A stretch of DNA of 64,000 nucleotides, taken from positions 1,010,001-1,074,000 of the forward strand of contig NC_016935.1 of the NCBI RefSeq assembly GCF_000250655.1, written 5' to 3'. The notes beneath the pieces were generated by a model. It was not told where the DNA came from and ran no database searches. It was given only the letters and a program-made list of their open reading frames with translations. Positions within the stretch are counted from its first letter, which is position 1; every line of letters starts with the position of its first letter. The position numbers and the translations under genes were made by a program. Shown here piece after piece: positions 1 to 8,496 of this stretch. This DNA is from Paenibacillus mucilaginosus 3016 (lineage in GTDB: Bacteria; Bacillota; Bacilli; Paenibacillales; NBRC-103111).

Positions 1-2
1 CA

Positions 3-27
3 ATTAACACGAAAAATCCGTGTTAAT
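3..27. other. Short inverted repeat at the window edge
   Basis: Perfect 8-bp arms (ATTAACAC and GTGTTAAT) flank a 9-base loop. It could be the terminator or leader hairpin of a gene to the left that lies outside the window. No T-run follows, so the role is unknown. Confidence 0.4.
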
Positions 28-81
28 GCAGGCCTGGCCGGTCCACGCCTCCACAGCGCAGTGGCCCGAATACAACAAGAA

Positions 82-127
82 GGCGGATCCGGCTTTTCGT
101 ACCTGCGGTACGTCAGCCTGATCCGCC
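82..127. other. Long GC-rich stem-loop
   Basis: Outer arms GGCGGATC and GATCCGCC enclose an inner perfect hairpin CGTACC-TGC-GGTACG. There is no proper T-run on either side, only an AT-rich stretch at 130-140, so termination is possible but not clear. It lies just downstream of the small membrane peptide gene that ends at 156 on the minus strand and may be its transcript end. Confidence 0.4.
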
Positions 128-155
128 CTATTTATTATAGGCATGTGCTCCTCTA

Positions 156-254
156 TTACATCGACCCGGCGTATTGATAAATGACAATCAGAGCGAACGT
201 GATCAGCATGCTCAGCATGGCATACTTCAATTGTCTCAAACTGAAATTCATCAT
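156..254 (-). CDS. Small single-span membrane peptide (32 aa), hypothetical
   Basis: A 32-codon frame starts with two consecutive ATG codons behind a strong AAAGGAGAG ribosome binding site. The N-terminal 10 residues are polar with basic residues (LRQLKY). A hydrophobic helix of about 16 residues (AMLSMLITFALIVIY) follows, then a short QYAGSM tail. This is the build of a tiny inner-membrane protein with its N-terminus inside. It lies downstream of the glycosyltransferase gene on the same strand, about 80 bases away, so it could be cotranscribed or have its own promoter. I recognise no family. Support rests on the ribosome binding site and the clean hydrophobic segment. Confidence 0.5.
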   Translation of the reverse strand: MMNFSLRQLKYAMLSMLITFALIVIYQYAGSM

Positions 255-334
255 CGATCTCTCCTTTGTTCGTGAGAATCTGAAATCTATTGTAGCTCAG
301 GAGGGGGCGGTGCAGTGTTAAGGTTTGATGAAAT

Positions 335-1579
335 CTAGTTTTCTTCCTGCATCCGCCGCAGCTCCTTAAGCGAATAGAACGTGCCTCTCCAGTAGATGCC
401 GCCCTGCTTGAGGGTCAGCCAGACCGAACGGACGACGACGTAGCACAGAAGGCCTGTCGTCAGCGGAAGCAGCAGGACCGTCCAGCCGGCCTTGCCGGTC
501 AGGGAGCGGATCAGCAGCAGGTAGACGGCGGCCATCGTCACCACGGCCAGCGCACAGATCCAGGCCGTGCCTCCGGGAATCAGCAGCATGCCGAGCACGG
601 GATACAGGAACAGGGCCAGCTGCCCGAGCACTGCAAGGATGGCGAGGCCTGTCCGGTAGCCGAAGCCCGAGAAGATGTTCTTCTCGAGGCCCTCGACCGC
701 GCCGCCGAGGCTCTTGTACCACTCCACGCCGATGTGGTGATGGCCGGAGGCAAGACGCTGGCGCAGCCGGGCCTGCTTGACATGGCGGCCGAGCTGCAGA
801 TCGTCGTCCGGGCGCATCGCGATGGCGCGGTGGGTGCCGATCTTCTCATACCCGTAACGGGTCATGAGATTGAAGGCGCCGATGCCCATGCCGGCCTTGA
901 ACTGGAAGTCGTCGTTGGCCCGCCACGGGCGCAGATACAGGCAGAGGGTGAAGAAGAAATAGTCAACGAACGCCTTCAGCCAGAGGCCCTTAACCATCAT
1001 ATCCGGGGACAGGGTGAGGTGATCGGCCTGCTCTTCCTGCAGATAGCGGACGGCGTCCGCCACCGTATCCGGGTGAAACCGCACGTCGGCATCCGTGAAG
1101 AGCAGCAGCTTCCCCCTGGCCTGCAGGTATCCTTGGTAAAGGGCGTGGTTCTTGCCGAGCCAGCCCTGCGGAAGCGTGGTAATATGGATCACCCGCAGCG
1201 GCACCGTGATGTCCGCCTTGCTCTCGGACCAGCGCCTAAGCTCGTCCAGCTTGCGGCCGGTGGCGTCTCGGGAGCGGTCATTCACCGCGATAATCTCCAG
1301 GCGCGGATAGTTCTGGCTGAGCAGATGCCGGACCGTCTCGGTGATCGAAGACTCTTCCTCCTTGGCCGCGATAATGACCGAAACCAGAGGAGCATCCGTC
1401 AAGGAAGCCCGACGCGTGGAGGAATCCGGTGAACCCTGTATGTTTGATTGATGATTTATCCGTGTATTACCCGCCGAGGGGGGGAGCGTAAACATCCATT
1501 TTTTGGCCCGCAGGGTATCCCAGAGCAGGACCAGCCAATAGCCCAGTGCGGCGAGCGCCCACAGCAAGAGAAAGCGCAC
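335..1579 (-). CDS. Membrane-anchored family 2 glycosyltransferase
   Basis: A GT2-fold enzyme of 414 residues that should transfer a nucleotide sugar to a lipid or carotenoid-like acceptor on the cytoplasmic face of the membrane. Residues 1-20 form an N-terminal anchor and the GT2 domain starts near residue 65 (VSVIIAAKEEE). The DxD-type motif is TDAD at 162-165, QGWLGKNHAL lies near 138-147, and DDD is at 258-260. About four C-terminal membrane helices (310-390) end in YWRGTFYSLKELRR. This layout resembles the CrtQ and HpnB-associated glycosyltransferases, but the acceptor is not deducible. The start is GTG at 1579 because AAAGGAGG sits just upstream; the frame stays open further upstream without any site. 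Confidence 0.8.
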   Translation of the reverse strand: MRFLLLWALAALGYWLVLLWDTLRAKKWMFTLPPSAGNTRINHQSNIQGSPDSSTRRASLTDAPLVSVIIAAKEEESSITETVRHLLSQNYPRLEIIAVNDRSRDATGRKLDELRRWSESKADITVPLRVIHITTLPQGWLGKNHALYQGYLQARGKLLLFTDADVRFHPDTVADAVRYLQEEQADHLTLSPDMMVKGLWLKAFVDYFFFTLCLYLRPWRANDDFQFKAGMGIGAFNLMTRYGYEKIGTHRAIAMRPDDDLQLGRHVKQARLRQRLASGHHHIGVEWYKSLGGAVEGLEKNIFSGFGYRTGLAILAVLGQLALFLYPVLGMLLIPGGTAWICALAVVTMAAVYLLLIRSLTGKAGWTVLLLPLTTGLLCYVVVRSVWLTLKQGGIYWRGTFYSLKELRRMQEEN

Positions 1580-1637
1580 CCGGCAACCTCCTTTCGACCC
1601 GCTTGGGGCCGCGTGTAAGCATGCGTTGGTTTTACGA

Positions 1638-1667
1638 ATTATAGCATGCCCGCCCAGCCCGTTCCAA
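1638..1667 (-). promoter_or_regulatory. Sigma-A-type promoter for the glycosyltransferase gene
   Basis: Read on the minus strand, TTGGAA and TATAAT are separated by 18 bases, about 60 bases upstream of the GTG start. Divergent from it, TACAAT at 1700-1705 with an extended TG element could serve yyaC. Confidence 0.55.
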
Positions 1668-1755
1668 ATCTTGAAAGAGCCACCTGGGCTGCAGTATGCT
1701 ACAATGGAGAGAATGCGGGCTGAGGACGAATGATGAGTGTGGGGGGAGAACAAGA

Positions 1756-2313
1756 ATGACGGGAGAGCAGGCGAAACCCCTGTTCCGCAAGAAGATAAGA
1801 GCCGCCGAGCTGCCGGAGTTTCTGCGGATGATCCGCAGCGAAGGCGTGTCGGCGGAGAACCTGCAGTTCCTGTGCATCGGCACGGACCGTTCGACCGGTG
1901 ACGCCCTCGGGCCGCTGGTCGGCACGATGCTGGAGGAGGCCGGCTTCCGCGGGGTCATCGGCACACTGGCCCGCCCCTTCGACGCGAGCAACATGAGGGA
2001 GCGGCTCGCCGAGATCCCGCCGGGCCGCAAGGTGATCGCGATCGATGCCTGTCTGGGGCAGCCGGCGTCGCTCGGCTGGTATCAGGTATCGAACCGGCCG
2101 ATCGAGCCGGGCAAATCGGTAGGCAAGCAGCTGCCCCATGTCGGCGATTATTCCATAGCGGCCATCGTGAACGTGGATGCGGGACAGAAGTATGCGATTC
2201 TGCAGAGCACATCCCTGCACAGGGTGATGAATATGGCCCGGGAAATCACGGCGGGCATTCTCGGCACCTTCCTGCCGGGCCCCCTCCCCGCCGGGCCGCA
2301 GGAGGAAGAGTGA
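1756..2313 (+). CDS. yyaC: YyaC-like spore protein (DUF1256 family)
   Basis: This 185-residue protein matches the YyaC family of sporulation proteins, which share the fold of the GPR germination protease. The conserved segment IGTDRSTGDALGPLVG lies near residues 40-55, followed by a PFDASN segment, AIDACLGQ, and LPHVGDYSIAAIVN. The length is close to the usual 200 or so. The role in the forespore is not well defined; binding or processing of a peptide or another protein is presumed. The start is ATG 1756 after GGGGGGAG. The stop overlaps the start of the ABC exporter (TGATG), so the two genes are translationally coupled. Confidence 0.85.
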   Translation: MTGEQAKPLFRKKIRAAELPEFLRMIRSEGVSAENLQFLCIGTDRSTGDALGPLVGTMLEEAGFRGVIGTLARPFDASNMRERLAEIPPGRKVIAIDACLGQPASLGWYQVSNRPIEPGKSVGKQLPHVGDYSIAAIVNVDAGQKYAILQSTSLHRVMNMAREITAGILGTFLPGPLPAGPQEEE

Positions 2314-4136
2314 TGCGGCAGGGAGGCGGCTTCGGCGAAGGCGGACCGATGCACCGGGTCCAGAATCGGGGAAGGGCCAAGCTGGAAGACGTGTCGACGG
2401 CACGCATTTACCGGCTGTTCCGGGGGTACCGTTGGCAGCTGGCGGCCATTCTTGTGATGGCACTTGGAGGGGCCGTATTGGGACTGATTCCCCCGCTGGT
2501 GATGAAGGAGATCATCGACCATGCGCTGCCGGACGGGGACCGCCGCCAGCTGGTCCTGCTCACGGTGCTCATGGTCCTGCTGCCGCTCCTGAGCGGTCTG
2601 CTCGGGGTGTGGCAGAACCATGAGAATACGAAGGTCGGACAAGGCGTGATGCGCGATCTGCGCCAATCCCTGTTCGGCAACCTGCAGAGGCAGGCGATGA
2701 GTTTTTTTACTGACGCGAAGTCCGGGGAGATCATCCAGCGGCTGACCGGCGATGTACAGGCGGTGCAGAACGTGGTTACGACGCTTGTCGTGTCGGCGGT
2801 CACCCAGTCGGTCATCGTGCTGACGACCGTGGTGATTCTCTTTGCGCTGGATTGGCAGCTGGCCATCCTGTCGGTGGCCGTCCTGCCGCTGTTCCTGCTG
2901 CCGGTGCGCCGGGTGTCGGCCGTGCGCAAGAAGCTGCGGGGCGAGGCCCAGCGGGTGCGGGGCGATATGTCGGCCCGGCTCGGCGAGCTCTTCGGTGTGT
3001 CCGGAGCGATGCTCACCCGCATCTTCCAGGGCGAGCGGCGGCAGCAGGAGCAGTTCGCCGTGCTCAACGAGAAGGTCATGGATCTGGAGCTGCGGCTCAA
3101 CCTCGTAGGCCGCTGGTACGGGATGGTGATCGGCGTGCTGGGGCCGCTCGGCACGGCGCTGATCTATCTCTACGGCGGCTGGAAGGTCATCGACGGCTCG
3201 ATGACCATCGGGAGCATCGTAGCCTTCGCCGCTTATCTGGGCCGCCTGTACGGACCGGTCGGCACCCTGCTCAACCTGCGGGTGGAGGTCGGTACGGCGC
3301 TCGGGGTATTCCAGCGCCTCTTTGAATACCAGGATCTGGTGCCGGAGGTCCGGGAGGCGGAGAACGCCAAAGTGCTGCCGCCGGTCCGGGGGCACATCGC
3401 CTACCGGAGCGTATCGTATGCCTACCAGCCGGGCCAGTATGCGCTGCGCGGGGTTTCCTTCGAAGCCGCGCCCGGCGAGGTGGTGGCGATCGTCGGGCCG
3501 AGCGGCGCCGGCAAGTCGACGCTGATCGGCATGCTGGCCCGGCTCTATGACCCGACGGAAGGGGAAGTCACCGTCGACGGCCAGGACATCCGCAGCGTGA
3601 CGCTGGAGAGCCTGCGGTCGCAGGTGGCCTTCGTCACGCAGGAGTCGTTCCTCTTCCACGCGAGCGTGCGGGACAATCTGCTCTTCGCCCGGGCGGATGC
3701 TTCGCCCGAAGAGCTGGAGGAAGCCTGCCGCCAGGCGTATATCCATGAGGTGATCGCTTCGCTGCCGGCCGGCTATGACACGGAGGTCGGCGAGCGGGGG
3801 CACCGGCTCTCGGGCGGCGAGCGCCAGCGGCTGGCGATTGCGCGGGCGATCCTGAAGAACCCGCGCATTCTCATCCTCGACGAGGCGACGAGCCACCTCG
3901 ATTCGGCTTCCGAGGCTTACGTGCAGGCGGCGCTGGATGAGCTGATGCGCGGGCGCACGACGCTTGTCATCGCCCACCGGCTGTCGACGATCCTCTCGGC
4001 TGACCGGATTGTCGTGCTCGAAGGCGGCAGAGTGGCTGAGAGCGGGCGGCATGAGGAGCTGCTGGAGAAGAGGGGCTTGTACGCCAAGCTGTTCCACACC
4101 CAATTTGCTGCAGGAGGAACTCCACTGTCGTCCTGA
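2313..4136 (+). CDS. ABC exporter, fused membrane and ATPase domains
   Basis: A homodimer-type multidrug or lipid exporter of about 607 residues. Six membrane helices span residues 30-310. The ATPase domain has Walker A GPSGAGKST (about 395-403), the signature LSGGERQRL (about 499), Walker B ILILDEATS (about 520) and the H-loop IAHRLST (about 553). All catalytic residues are present, so it should be active. The closest described relatives are the BmrA/YwjA/LmrA-like half transporters. GGAGGAAGAG directly precedes the start; a GTG one codon upstream (2310) is also possible. It ends in a strong terminator. The substrate cannot be deduced. Confidence 0.9.
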   Translation: MRQGGGFGEGGPMHRVQNRGRAKLEDVSTARIYRLFRGYRWQLAAILVMALGGAVLGLIPPLVMKEIIDHALPDGDRRQLVLLTVLMVLLPLLSGLLGVWQNHENTKVGQGVMRDLRQSLFGNLQRQAMSFFTDAKSGEIIQRLTGDVQAVQNVVTTLVVSAVTQSVIVLTTVVILFALDWQLAILSVAVLPLFLLPVRRVSAVRKKLRGEAQRVRGDMSARLGELFGVSGAMLTRIFQGERRQQEQFAVLNEKVMDLELRLNLVGRWYGMVIGVLGPLGTALIYLYGGWKVIDGSMTIGSIVAFAAYLGRLYGPVGTLLNLRVEVGTALGVFQRLFEYQDLVPEVREAENAKVLPPVRGHIAYRSVSYAYQPGQYALRGVSFEAAPGEVVAIVGPSGAGKSTLIGMLARLYDPTEGEVTVDGQDIRSVTLESLRSQVAFVTQESFLFHASVRDNLLFARADASPEELEEACRQAYIHEVIASLPAGYDTEVGERGHRLSGGERQRLAIARAILKNPRILILDEATSHLDSASEAYVQAALDELMRGRTTLVIAHRLSTILSADRIVVLEGGRVAESGRHEELLEKRGLYAKLFHTQFAAGGTPLSS

Positions 4137-4180
4137 GCGGAATATAGAGCGCAGACGCCTTACGAATGCATCAAGAATAA

Positions 4181-4247
4181 CGGAACCTGTCCCTATCGGA
4201 CTTCCGGGGTATCCCCGGCGCCCGGTCTGGACAGGTTCCGTTTTTTT
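4181..4247 (+). terminator. Intrinsic terminator of the yyaC-ABC exporter operon
   Basis: Twelve-base arms CGGAACCTGTCC and GGACAGGTTCCG enclose an inner CCGGGGTATCCCCGG hairpin and are followed by seven T residues. Confidence 0.9.
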
Positions 4248-4436
4248 AGGCCCCCCAGGAATAGTCTTCCAGAAGCTTGGAAAACTTTTTTGGCGGGGCG
4301 GGCGGATATCTTACATAGAAAGATTCAGGATTGAATATAATGGGTATTACTCTTTTATGGAAATTCACAAACAGCGGTACGAAGGAACAAAAGAGAATCC
4401 ACTTCATCATCAGACATCGGAAAGGAGCGCATGCAT

Positions 4437-4727
4437 ATGCGTCAAATCAACCACATCAATATCACCGATACGAACGGCAAGATTTACTGCTGTCTTCGCA
4501 ATAAAATCGTCACGCTCGATGATCATCAGAAACAGAAATTCTGCGGGGGCTGCAAAATGTTTGCGGGCGATGCGGGAGGCCGCGGCGTGGAATGCGTCTG
4601 GGACGATATCCGTCCGGTAGCCAACCCTCATATCGTCAACAACCCGTTCACGGAGATGCTGAGCAATCAGGCACGCCGCGTGAACCTCACGGATCATCTG
4701 TCCACCGTCGCCGTTTTCGGCGTTTGA
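4437..4727 (+). CDS. Small cysteine-containing protein, hypothetical (96 aa)
   Basis: No family recognised. The protein has cysteines at 18-19 (CC), 36 and 39 (CGGC) and 53, which could bind a metal or form disulfides; with no signal peptide, a cytoplasmic metal site is the likelier reading. The start is ATG 4437 because AAAGGAG lies nine bases upstream; ATG 4431 is only three bases from the same site. It is monocistronic, with the exporter terminator upstream and a gene on the opposite strand downstream. Codon use matches the neighbours. About 190 bases of leader lie between the terminator and the start and contain no clear promoter. Confidence 0.65.
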   Translation: MRQINHINITDTNGKIYCCLRNKIVTLDDHQKQKFCGGCKMFAGDAGGRGVECVWDDIRPVANPHIVNNPFTEMLSNQARRVNLTDHLSTVAVFGV

Positions 4728-4986
4728 CCACAGCTTGGATGACAGGTCTATTGAAATTCAGCGGGACCGGCAGCCGGGAATGGTGGGAAGTGTGCCGCCG
4801 TTCTTGTCTCTGAGCGCAACAGGGACAAGCCCCCATATGATGCCTGCCTGATTTCCTTCTCCAGCCGCACCCTGCCCCCGTTTACTCCACTCGCTCTCGT
4901 CCGAGAGCATGCAGCCTTTTGGCGTCCAATCCTTATTTGTCCATCCGTTCGACTCACCTTCACTGCACGCAAGCGGAACTGTCGGG

Positions 4987-5754
4987 TCAGCCGGCAGCCA
5001 GGTCCCAGAGCTGTTTGCCGATCAGGATGCCGGTCACGATGATGAACAGCGGCTTGACGTAAGTCGATCCTTTGCGGATGGCGAGCTGCGAGCCGACCAG
5101 AGCGCCGGCGATCATGGACAGGCCCATGGGAATCCCGTAGCCGAGATGTACGGAATCAAGGAGGAAGAACGCGGCCAGGCTGGCGATGTTGCTTGCGAAG
5201 TTCAGCACCTTGGCATTGGCGCTTGCCCCTACGAAGTCGAAGCCGAACAGCAGGAAAACGAAGAGCAGGAAGGATCCGGTTCCGGGGCCGAAGAAGCCGT
5301 CGTAGAATCCGATGACCAGGGCTGCGAGGCCGATCACGAGCCGGCGCGGGCCGGTCCACTTCAGCTGCACGCCGGTGCCGTCCCAGTTCTTCTTGAACAA
5401 GGTATAGACCAGGACGGCGATCAGCATCACGACAACAAGCGGTCGCATGAAGGACGAGGGTACGAGATGGACCGTGTACGTCCCGAATGCCGACCCTATG
5501 AACGCCAGGGGGAAAAGCAGCAGCACCAGCCTGCCGCTGACCTTGCCCGAAGCGAGGAAGGAGGCTGTGCTCGTCAGGGAGGACAGTGTGCCGCCCAGCT
5601 TATTCGTCCCGAGCACCATGCTGGGGGGCAGTCCCGTGAGCATCAGTGCCGGAACGGAAACCAGTCCGCCGCCGCCTACCACCGAATCGATGAACGAGGC
5701 CACGAATCCGGCAGCGATCAGGAACAAGAGCATATCCGTTGAAGGCCATTCCAT
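4987..5754 (-). CDS. TauE/SafE-family membrane exporter
   Basis: A 255-residue membrane protein of the TauE/SafE (formerly UPF0721) family, whose members carry sulfite, sulfoacetate or other organosulfur anions. The repeat signature is visible as GFVASFIDSVVGGGGLVSVP at the N-terminus (residues about 15-35) and as GFYDGFFGPGTGSF near 150-165, the two halves of the inverted repeat. About eight membrane helices fill the rest. The start has AAAGGAG. The gene stands alone between oppositely oriented neighbours, so the substrate remains open. The 260 bases downstream show no clear terminator. Confidence 0.85.
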   Translation of the reverse strand: MEWPSTDMLLFLIAAGFVASFIDSVVGGGGLVSVPALMLTGLPPSMVLGTNKLGGTLSSLTSTASFLASGKVSGRLVLLLFPLAFIGSAFGTYTVHLVPSSFMRPLVVVMLIAVLVYTLFKKNWDGTGVQLKWTGPRRLVIGLAALVIGFYDGFFGPGTGSFLLFVFLLFGFDFVGASANAKVLNFASNIASLAAFFLLDSVHLGYGIPMGLSMIAGALVGSQLAIRKGSTYVKPLFIIVTGILIGKQLWDLAAG

Positions 5755-5972
5755 GGTTACGACTCCTTTGAATATTCGAGAATGATGTTCGGCGCCTTCC
5801 GCGCTGAGAACATTTTTTCAGTATAGACCCGGAAGCTGCCCTGGGCAATCTTTTCGGATGCAACGTCACAGCGTTACTGCGGCGTTGCATTTTTGCTTTC
5901 CGGCGTGATATGTTGGGGCCGTATACCCTGAACCACAGCAACCATTCGATGGACGAAAGGTGTGTGACGTCA

Positions 5973-6356
5973 ATGATTCACAAGCTTGAGCATATTGGCA
6001 TTATGGTCAGCAATATGGATGCATCCATCCGCTTCTATACGGAGGTGCTCGGACTGCAGCTGGCCCGCAGAGAGCAGATCGACAACGGGCCGGAGCTCGG
6101 CTTCCTGTCCTTCCCCGGCTCGGAGCATATCGAGATCGAGCTGATCGGCCGGGGAACGGAGGGCCTGTCGGGCAGCGGCATCGTCAACCATGTGGCTTTC
6201 ACGGTAAGCGACATCGAAGGGGAGATGGCGCGGCTGCAGGACTTGGGCGTACGGTTCGAGGAGGGGAGTTCGAAGGTCATTCTGAACGGAGTCCGCATCG
6301 CCTTCTTCCAGGGGCCGGACGGGGAGCGGCTCGAATTGTTCCAGCCGGCTCCGTGA
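5973..6356 (+). CDS. VOC-superfamily (glyoxalase/dioxygenase-fold) protein
   Basis: A 127-residue single-domain VOC protein. It begins with KLEHIGIMVSNMDASIRFY and ends with FFQGPDGERLELFQ, the two halves of the glyoxalase fold. Candidate metal ligands are His 5 of the LEHIGI strand, Glu in IEIELIG, His in NHVAFTV and the final Glu of RLELFQ, so a metal centre of the glyoxalase I or methylmalonyl-CoA epimerase kind is possible. The length matches family members. The start is ATG 5973 behind AAAGGTG; an in-frame ATG 24 bases upstream lacks a site. The substrate is unknown. Confidence 0.8.
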   Translation: MIHKLEHIGIMVSNMDASIRFYTEVLGLQLARREQIDNGPELGFLSFPGSEHIEIELIGRGTEGLSGSGIVNHVAFTVSDIEGEMARLQDLGVRFEEGSSKVILNGVRIAFFQGPDGERLELFQPAP

Positions 6357-6503
6357 CCCCGGCCGGAGAAGGCCGTGAGCCGCTGCTCCGCCTCCGGGCT
6401 GTCACCCATGGGCATTCACCCGCATATCGTATCGTAACCGGGAAAGGGGCATCCGCAAGGGTGCCGAGTCCATCCCGAAACGAGGGCAGGGGAGAAGAAT
6501 ACC

Positions 6504-7127
6504 ATGGAATGGATCAGCGGCGAGGACCGGGCACCGCGGGAGCGAATCATGACGCGCCGGCTCGTCAAACCCAGACTTGATGTCAAATACCCGCAGGTAG
6601 CCGGGCTGAGGAACGGATTCGTGCAGCGGATGGTGAATCATGCCATTCTCGATGCGGTCTATGATCTGATCCGCATCCAGGGCTACGTGCAGGATAAGAC
6701 GAAGACGATTACCGGTACTTATCACGTCAAGCTGCACCAAAAAGAGCTGCTGAGCCTGCTCTATGAGAACTACGGCTATGCGGAGAAGGCGGCCCACGGC
6801 ATCACCTACCAGAGCTCGCAGACCTTCGATCTTGAAGACGGCCGTCTGTATGCGCTGGCCGATCTGTTCAAGCCGGGCAGCGATTACATCGGCCGGTTAT
6901 CGAAGATTATTGCGCGGGAGTTCAAGGAGCGCGATATCCCGATGATCGCCGAGTTCAAGACGATCACACCGGAGCAGCCCTACTATTTGACGGACAAAGC
7001 GATTGGCATCTATTTTCAGCTGTATGAATACACGCCTTATGTCTACGGATTCCCGACGTTCGAAATTCCGTTCGCCGAGGTGAAGGACATCATCGATCCG
7101 CAGGGCCCGATCGGCCGGCTGATGTAA
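6504..7127 (+). CDS. DUF3298/DUF4163-type protein, cytoplasmic
   Basis: A 207-residue protein with the two-part layout of the PdaC N-terminal and RsiV C-terminal regions. There is a DUF4163-like half (residues about 20-100, KPRLDVKYPQVAG), then a DUF3298-like half with LYALADLFKPGSDY and the terminal FEIPFAEVKDII. In secreted family members this module is extracellular and in RsiV it binds lysozyme. Here no signal peptide or membrane helix is seen, so the site of action is uncertain. The start is ATG 6504 after AGGGGAG. It is probably monocistronic. The function is unknown. Confidence 0.7.
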   Translation: MEWISGEDRAPRERIMTRRLVKPRLDVKYPQVAGLRNGFVQRMVNHAILDAVYDLIRIQGYVQDKTKTITGTYHVKLHQKELLSLLYENYGYAEKAAHGITYQSSQTFDLEDGRLYALADLFKPGSDYIGRLSKIIAREFKERDIPMIAEFKTITPEQPYYLTDKAIGIYFQLYEYTPYVYGFPTFEIPFAEVKDIIDPQGPIGRLM

Positions 7128-7314
7128 CCGCAGCCCGGACCGCTAGTGCCGGAGGGCCCGGCCCGAAGTGCAACCCTCGTGGCCGTGCAGCCGGTTCCGC
7201 GGGCCCGGCCGGCGGACAAGCTGCGGCAGCACGGGAACAAGGCAGCATAGGCAGCATAGGTAGCAGAGGCGCAGCCCCAGAACAACAGATGGCAGGCAGG
7301 AGGGAGCACACCGC

Positions 7315-7986
7315 ATGAACAAGACAGCAATCGTAGCGGGAGCAACAGGATTAATCGGCAGGGAGCTGGTCCGGCAGCTCAAGCAGGATGCGGCGTGCGG
7401 AAGAGTCATTGCGCTCGTCCGCAGCCGCACGGACTGGGAGGGCGGGCAGCCGGAGGAGCTCGTGACCGACTGGAGTGAGGCGCAGCTGGAGCCGCTGCTC
7501 CGGGACAAGCTGCCGGGGGCGGACGTGTACTGCGCACTAGGCACAACAATCAGGAAGGCCGGCTCGAAGGAGCAGTTCCGGCGCGTCGACCTGGAGTATC
7601 CGCTGACGCTCGGACGTCTGGCGTGCGCTCACGGGGCTTCGCGGCTGCTCGTCGTCTCCTCCACCGGTGCCGATTCGTCGTCCCGGTTCTTCTACAGCCG
7701 GGTCAAGGGGGAGATGGAGGAGGCCCTCCGCGCGCTGGGGCTTCCCGAGCTTCACTTCTTCAGGCCCTCGCTGCTGCTCGGACAGCGGAAGAACGACCAC
7801 CGCCCGGGAGAGAAGTTCGCCGAAGCCGTAAGCGGCGCCATGCCGTTCCTGTTCCGGGGGCCGCTGCAGAGGTACAAGCCCATTCAGGCGGCTGCCGTGG
7901 CCCGGGGCATGATCCGCGCAGCCCTCAGGGAGCACGGGGGCGAGCAGGTGTGGGAGTCCGAGCGGATTGCAGAGCTGTCCCGCTGA
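7315..7986 (+). CDS. NAD(P)-binding Rossmann protein, HTATIP2/YraR-like
   Basis: An atypical short-chain dehydrogenase/epimerase-like protein of 223 residues. The N-terminal dinucleotide motif is GATGLIGRELV (residues 8-18). VVSSTGADSSSRFFYSRVKGEMEE, near residue 115, holds a YxxxK-like pair (Y-S-R-V-K) as in NAD(P)-dependent reductases. FFRPSLLLGQR and the late PIQAAAVARGM are typical of this group, which includes YraR and the human TIP30 fold. The true substrate is unknown for most members. The leader has GGAGGGAG before ATG 7315. It converges on the gene at 8110 with a shared terminator between them. Confidence 0.8.
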   Translation: MNKTAIVAGATGLIGRELVRQLKQDAACGRVIALVRSRTDWEGGQPEELVTDWSEAQLEPLLRDKLPGADVYCALGTTIRKAGSKEQFRRVDLEYPLTLGRLACAHGASRLLVVSSTGADSSSRFFYSRVKGEMEEALRALGLPELHFFRPSLLLGQRKNDHRPGEKFAEAVSGAMPFLFRGPLQRYKPIQAAAVARGMIRAALREHGGEQVWESERIAELSR

Positions 7987-8040
7987 CCGGCGTGCACCGA
8001 AGGAATCCATGAAGCACGGAAGCTTTTCCAAACAATCACC

Positions 8041-8095
8041 AAAAAAGCTCCTAAGACCGGGAACCCTTGCAGTCCCGAAGCTTATGGAGCTTTTT
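8041..8095. terminator. Bidirectional intrinsic terminator between convergent genes
   Basis: An imperfect stem of about 20 bp runs from AAAAAAGCTCC at the left to GGAGCTTTTT at the right, giving a T-run in both directions. It serves the reductase gene on the plus strand and the 104-residue gene on the minus strand. Confidence 0.8.
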
Positions 8096-8109
8096 GGCAT
8101 GCGGTTCTT

Positions 8110-8424
8110 TCAACCGCCGAACGATTCGCGGAAGGCGCGGCCGAGCGCCTCCGGCTCCACGCTCCACAGCTCGGCGATCTCCCCGCAGACGTTCTCGTCG
8201 AACCAGTCCGCAAGCAGCTTGCGGTTGCTGCCGTTCTCGGCAATGTAGGGCAGGTTCAGCAGCACTTTCTTGTAATAGAGCTCTTCGGCCTGGCTTACCT
8301 TCTCGGGGGGAATCCATCCGCCGAGCTTCTTCCGCGCCCGGTACAGCTCGCGGCTGCACGTGCGCCGGATTTGGCGGGCGGAGGGCAGCGGCTGGCTGTG
8401 CTTCATTTTGTTGCCGGGATTCAT
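8110..8424 (-). CDS. Conserved hypothetical protein (104 aa)
   Basis: A soluble, basic then acidic protein with RRTCSRELYRARKKLGG, a segment KKVLLNLPYIAE and a C-terminal WSVEPEALGRAFRESFGG. I believe close relatives are common in Paenibacillus, sometimes labelled dehydrogenase without reason, but I cannot assign a function. The start is ATG 8424 behind GGAAGGAGAG; the frame continues 36 bases upstream without a better site. It lies 72 bases after the last germination gene on the same strand, with no visible terminator between, so it may be read through from that operon. Confidence 0.6.
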   Translation of the reverse strand: MNPGNKMKHSQPLPSARQIRRTCSRELYRARKKLGGWIPPEKVSQAEELYYKKVLLNLPYIAENGSNRKLLADWFDENVCGEIAELWSVEPEALGRAFRESFGG

Positions 8425-8496
8425 GGGGCCCACTCTCCTTCCATACAGCATCGTATGCAAGGAAGGGCGGAGTGGGTACAGGGGAACGGGACGGCT

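Noticed and set aside
1700-1705. TACAAT as a firm yyaC promoter
   Set aside because: The -10 is fair with an extended TG, but no -35 lies at 16-18 bases, and yyaC would be expected under a sporulation sigma factor. Not listed as a separate feature.
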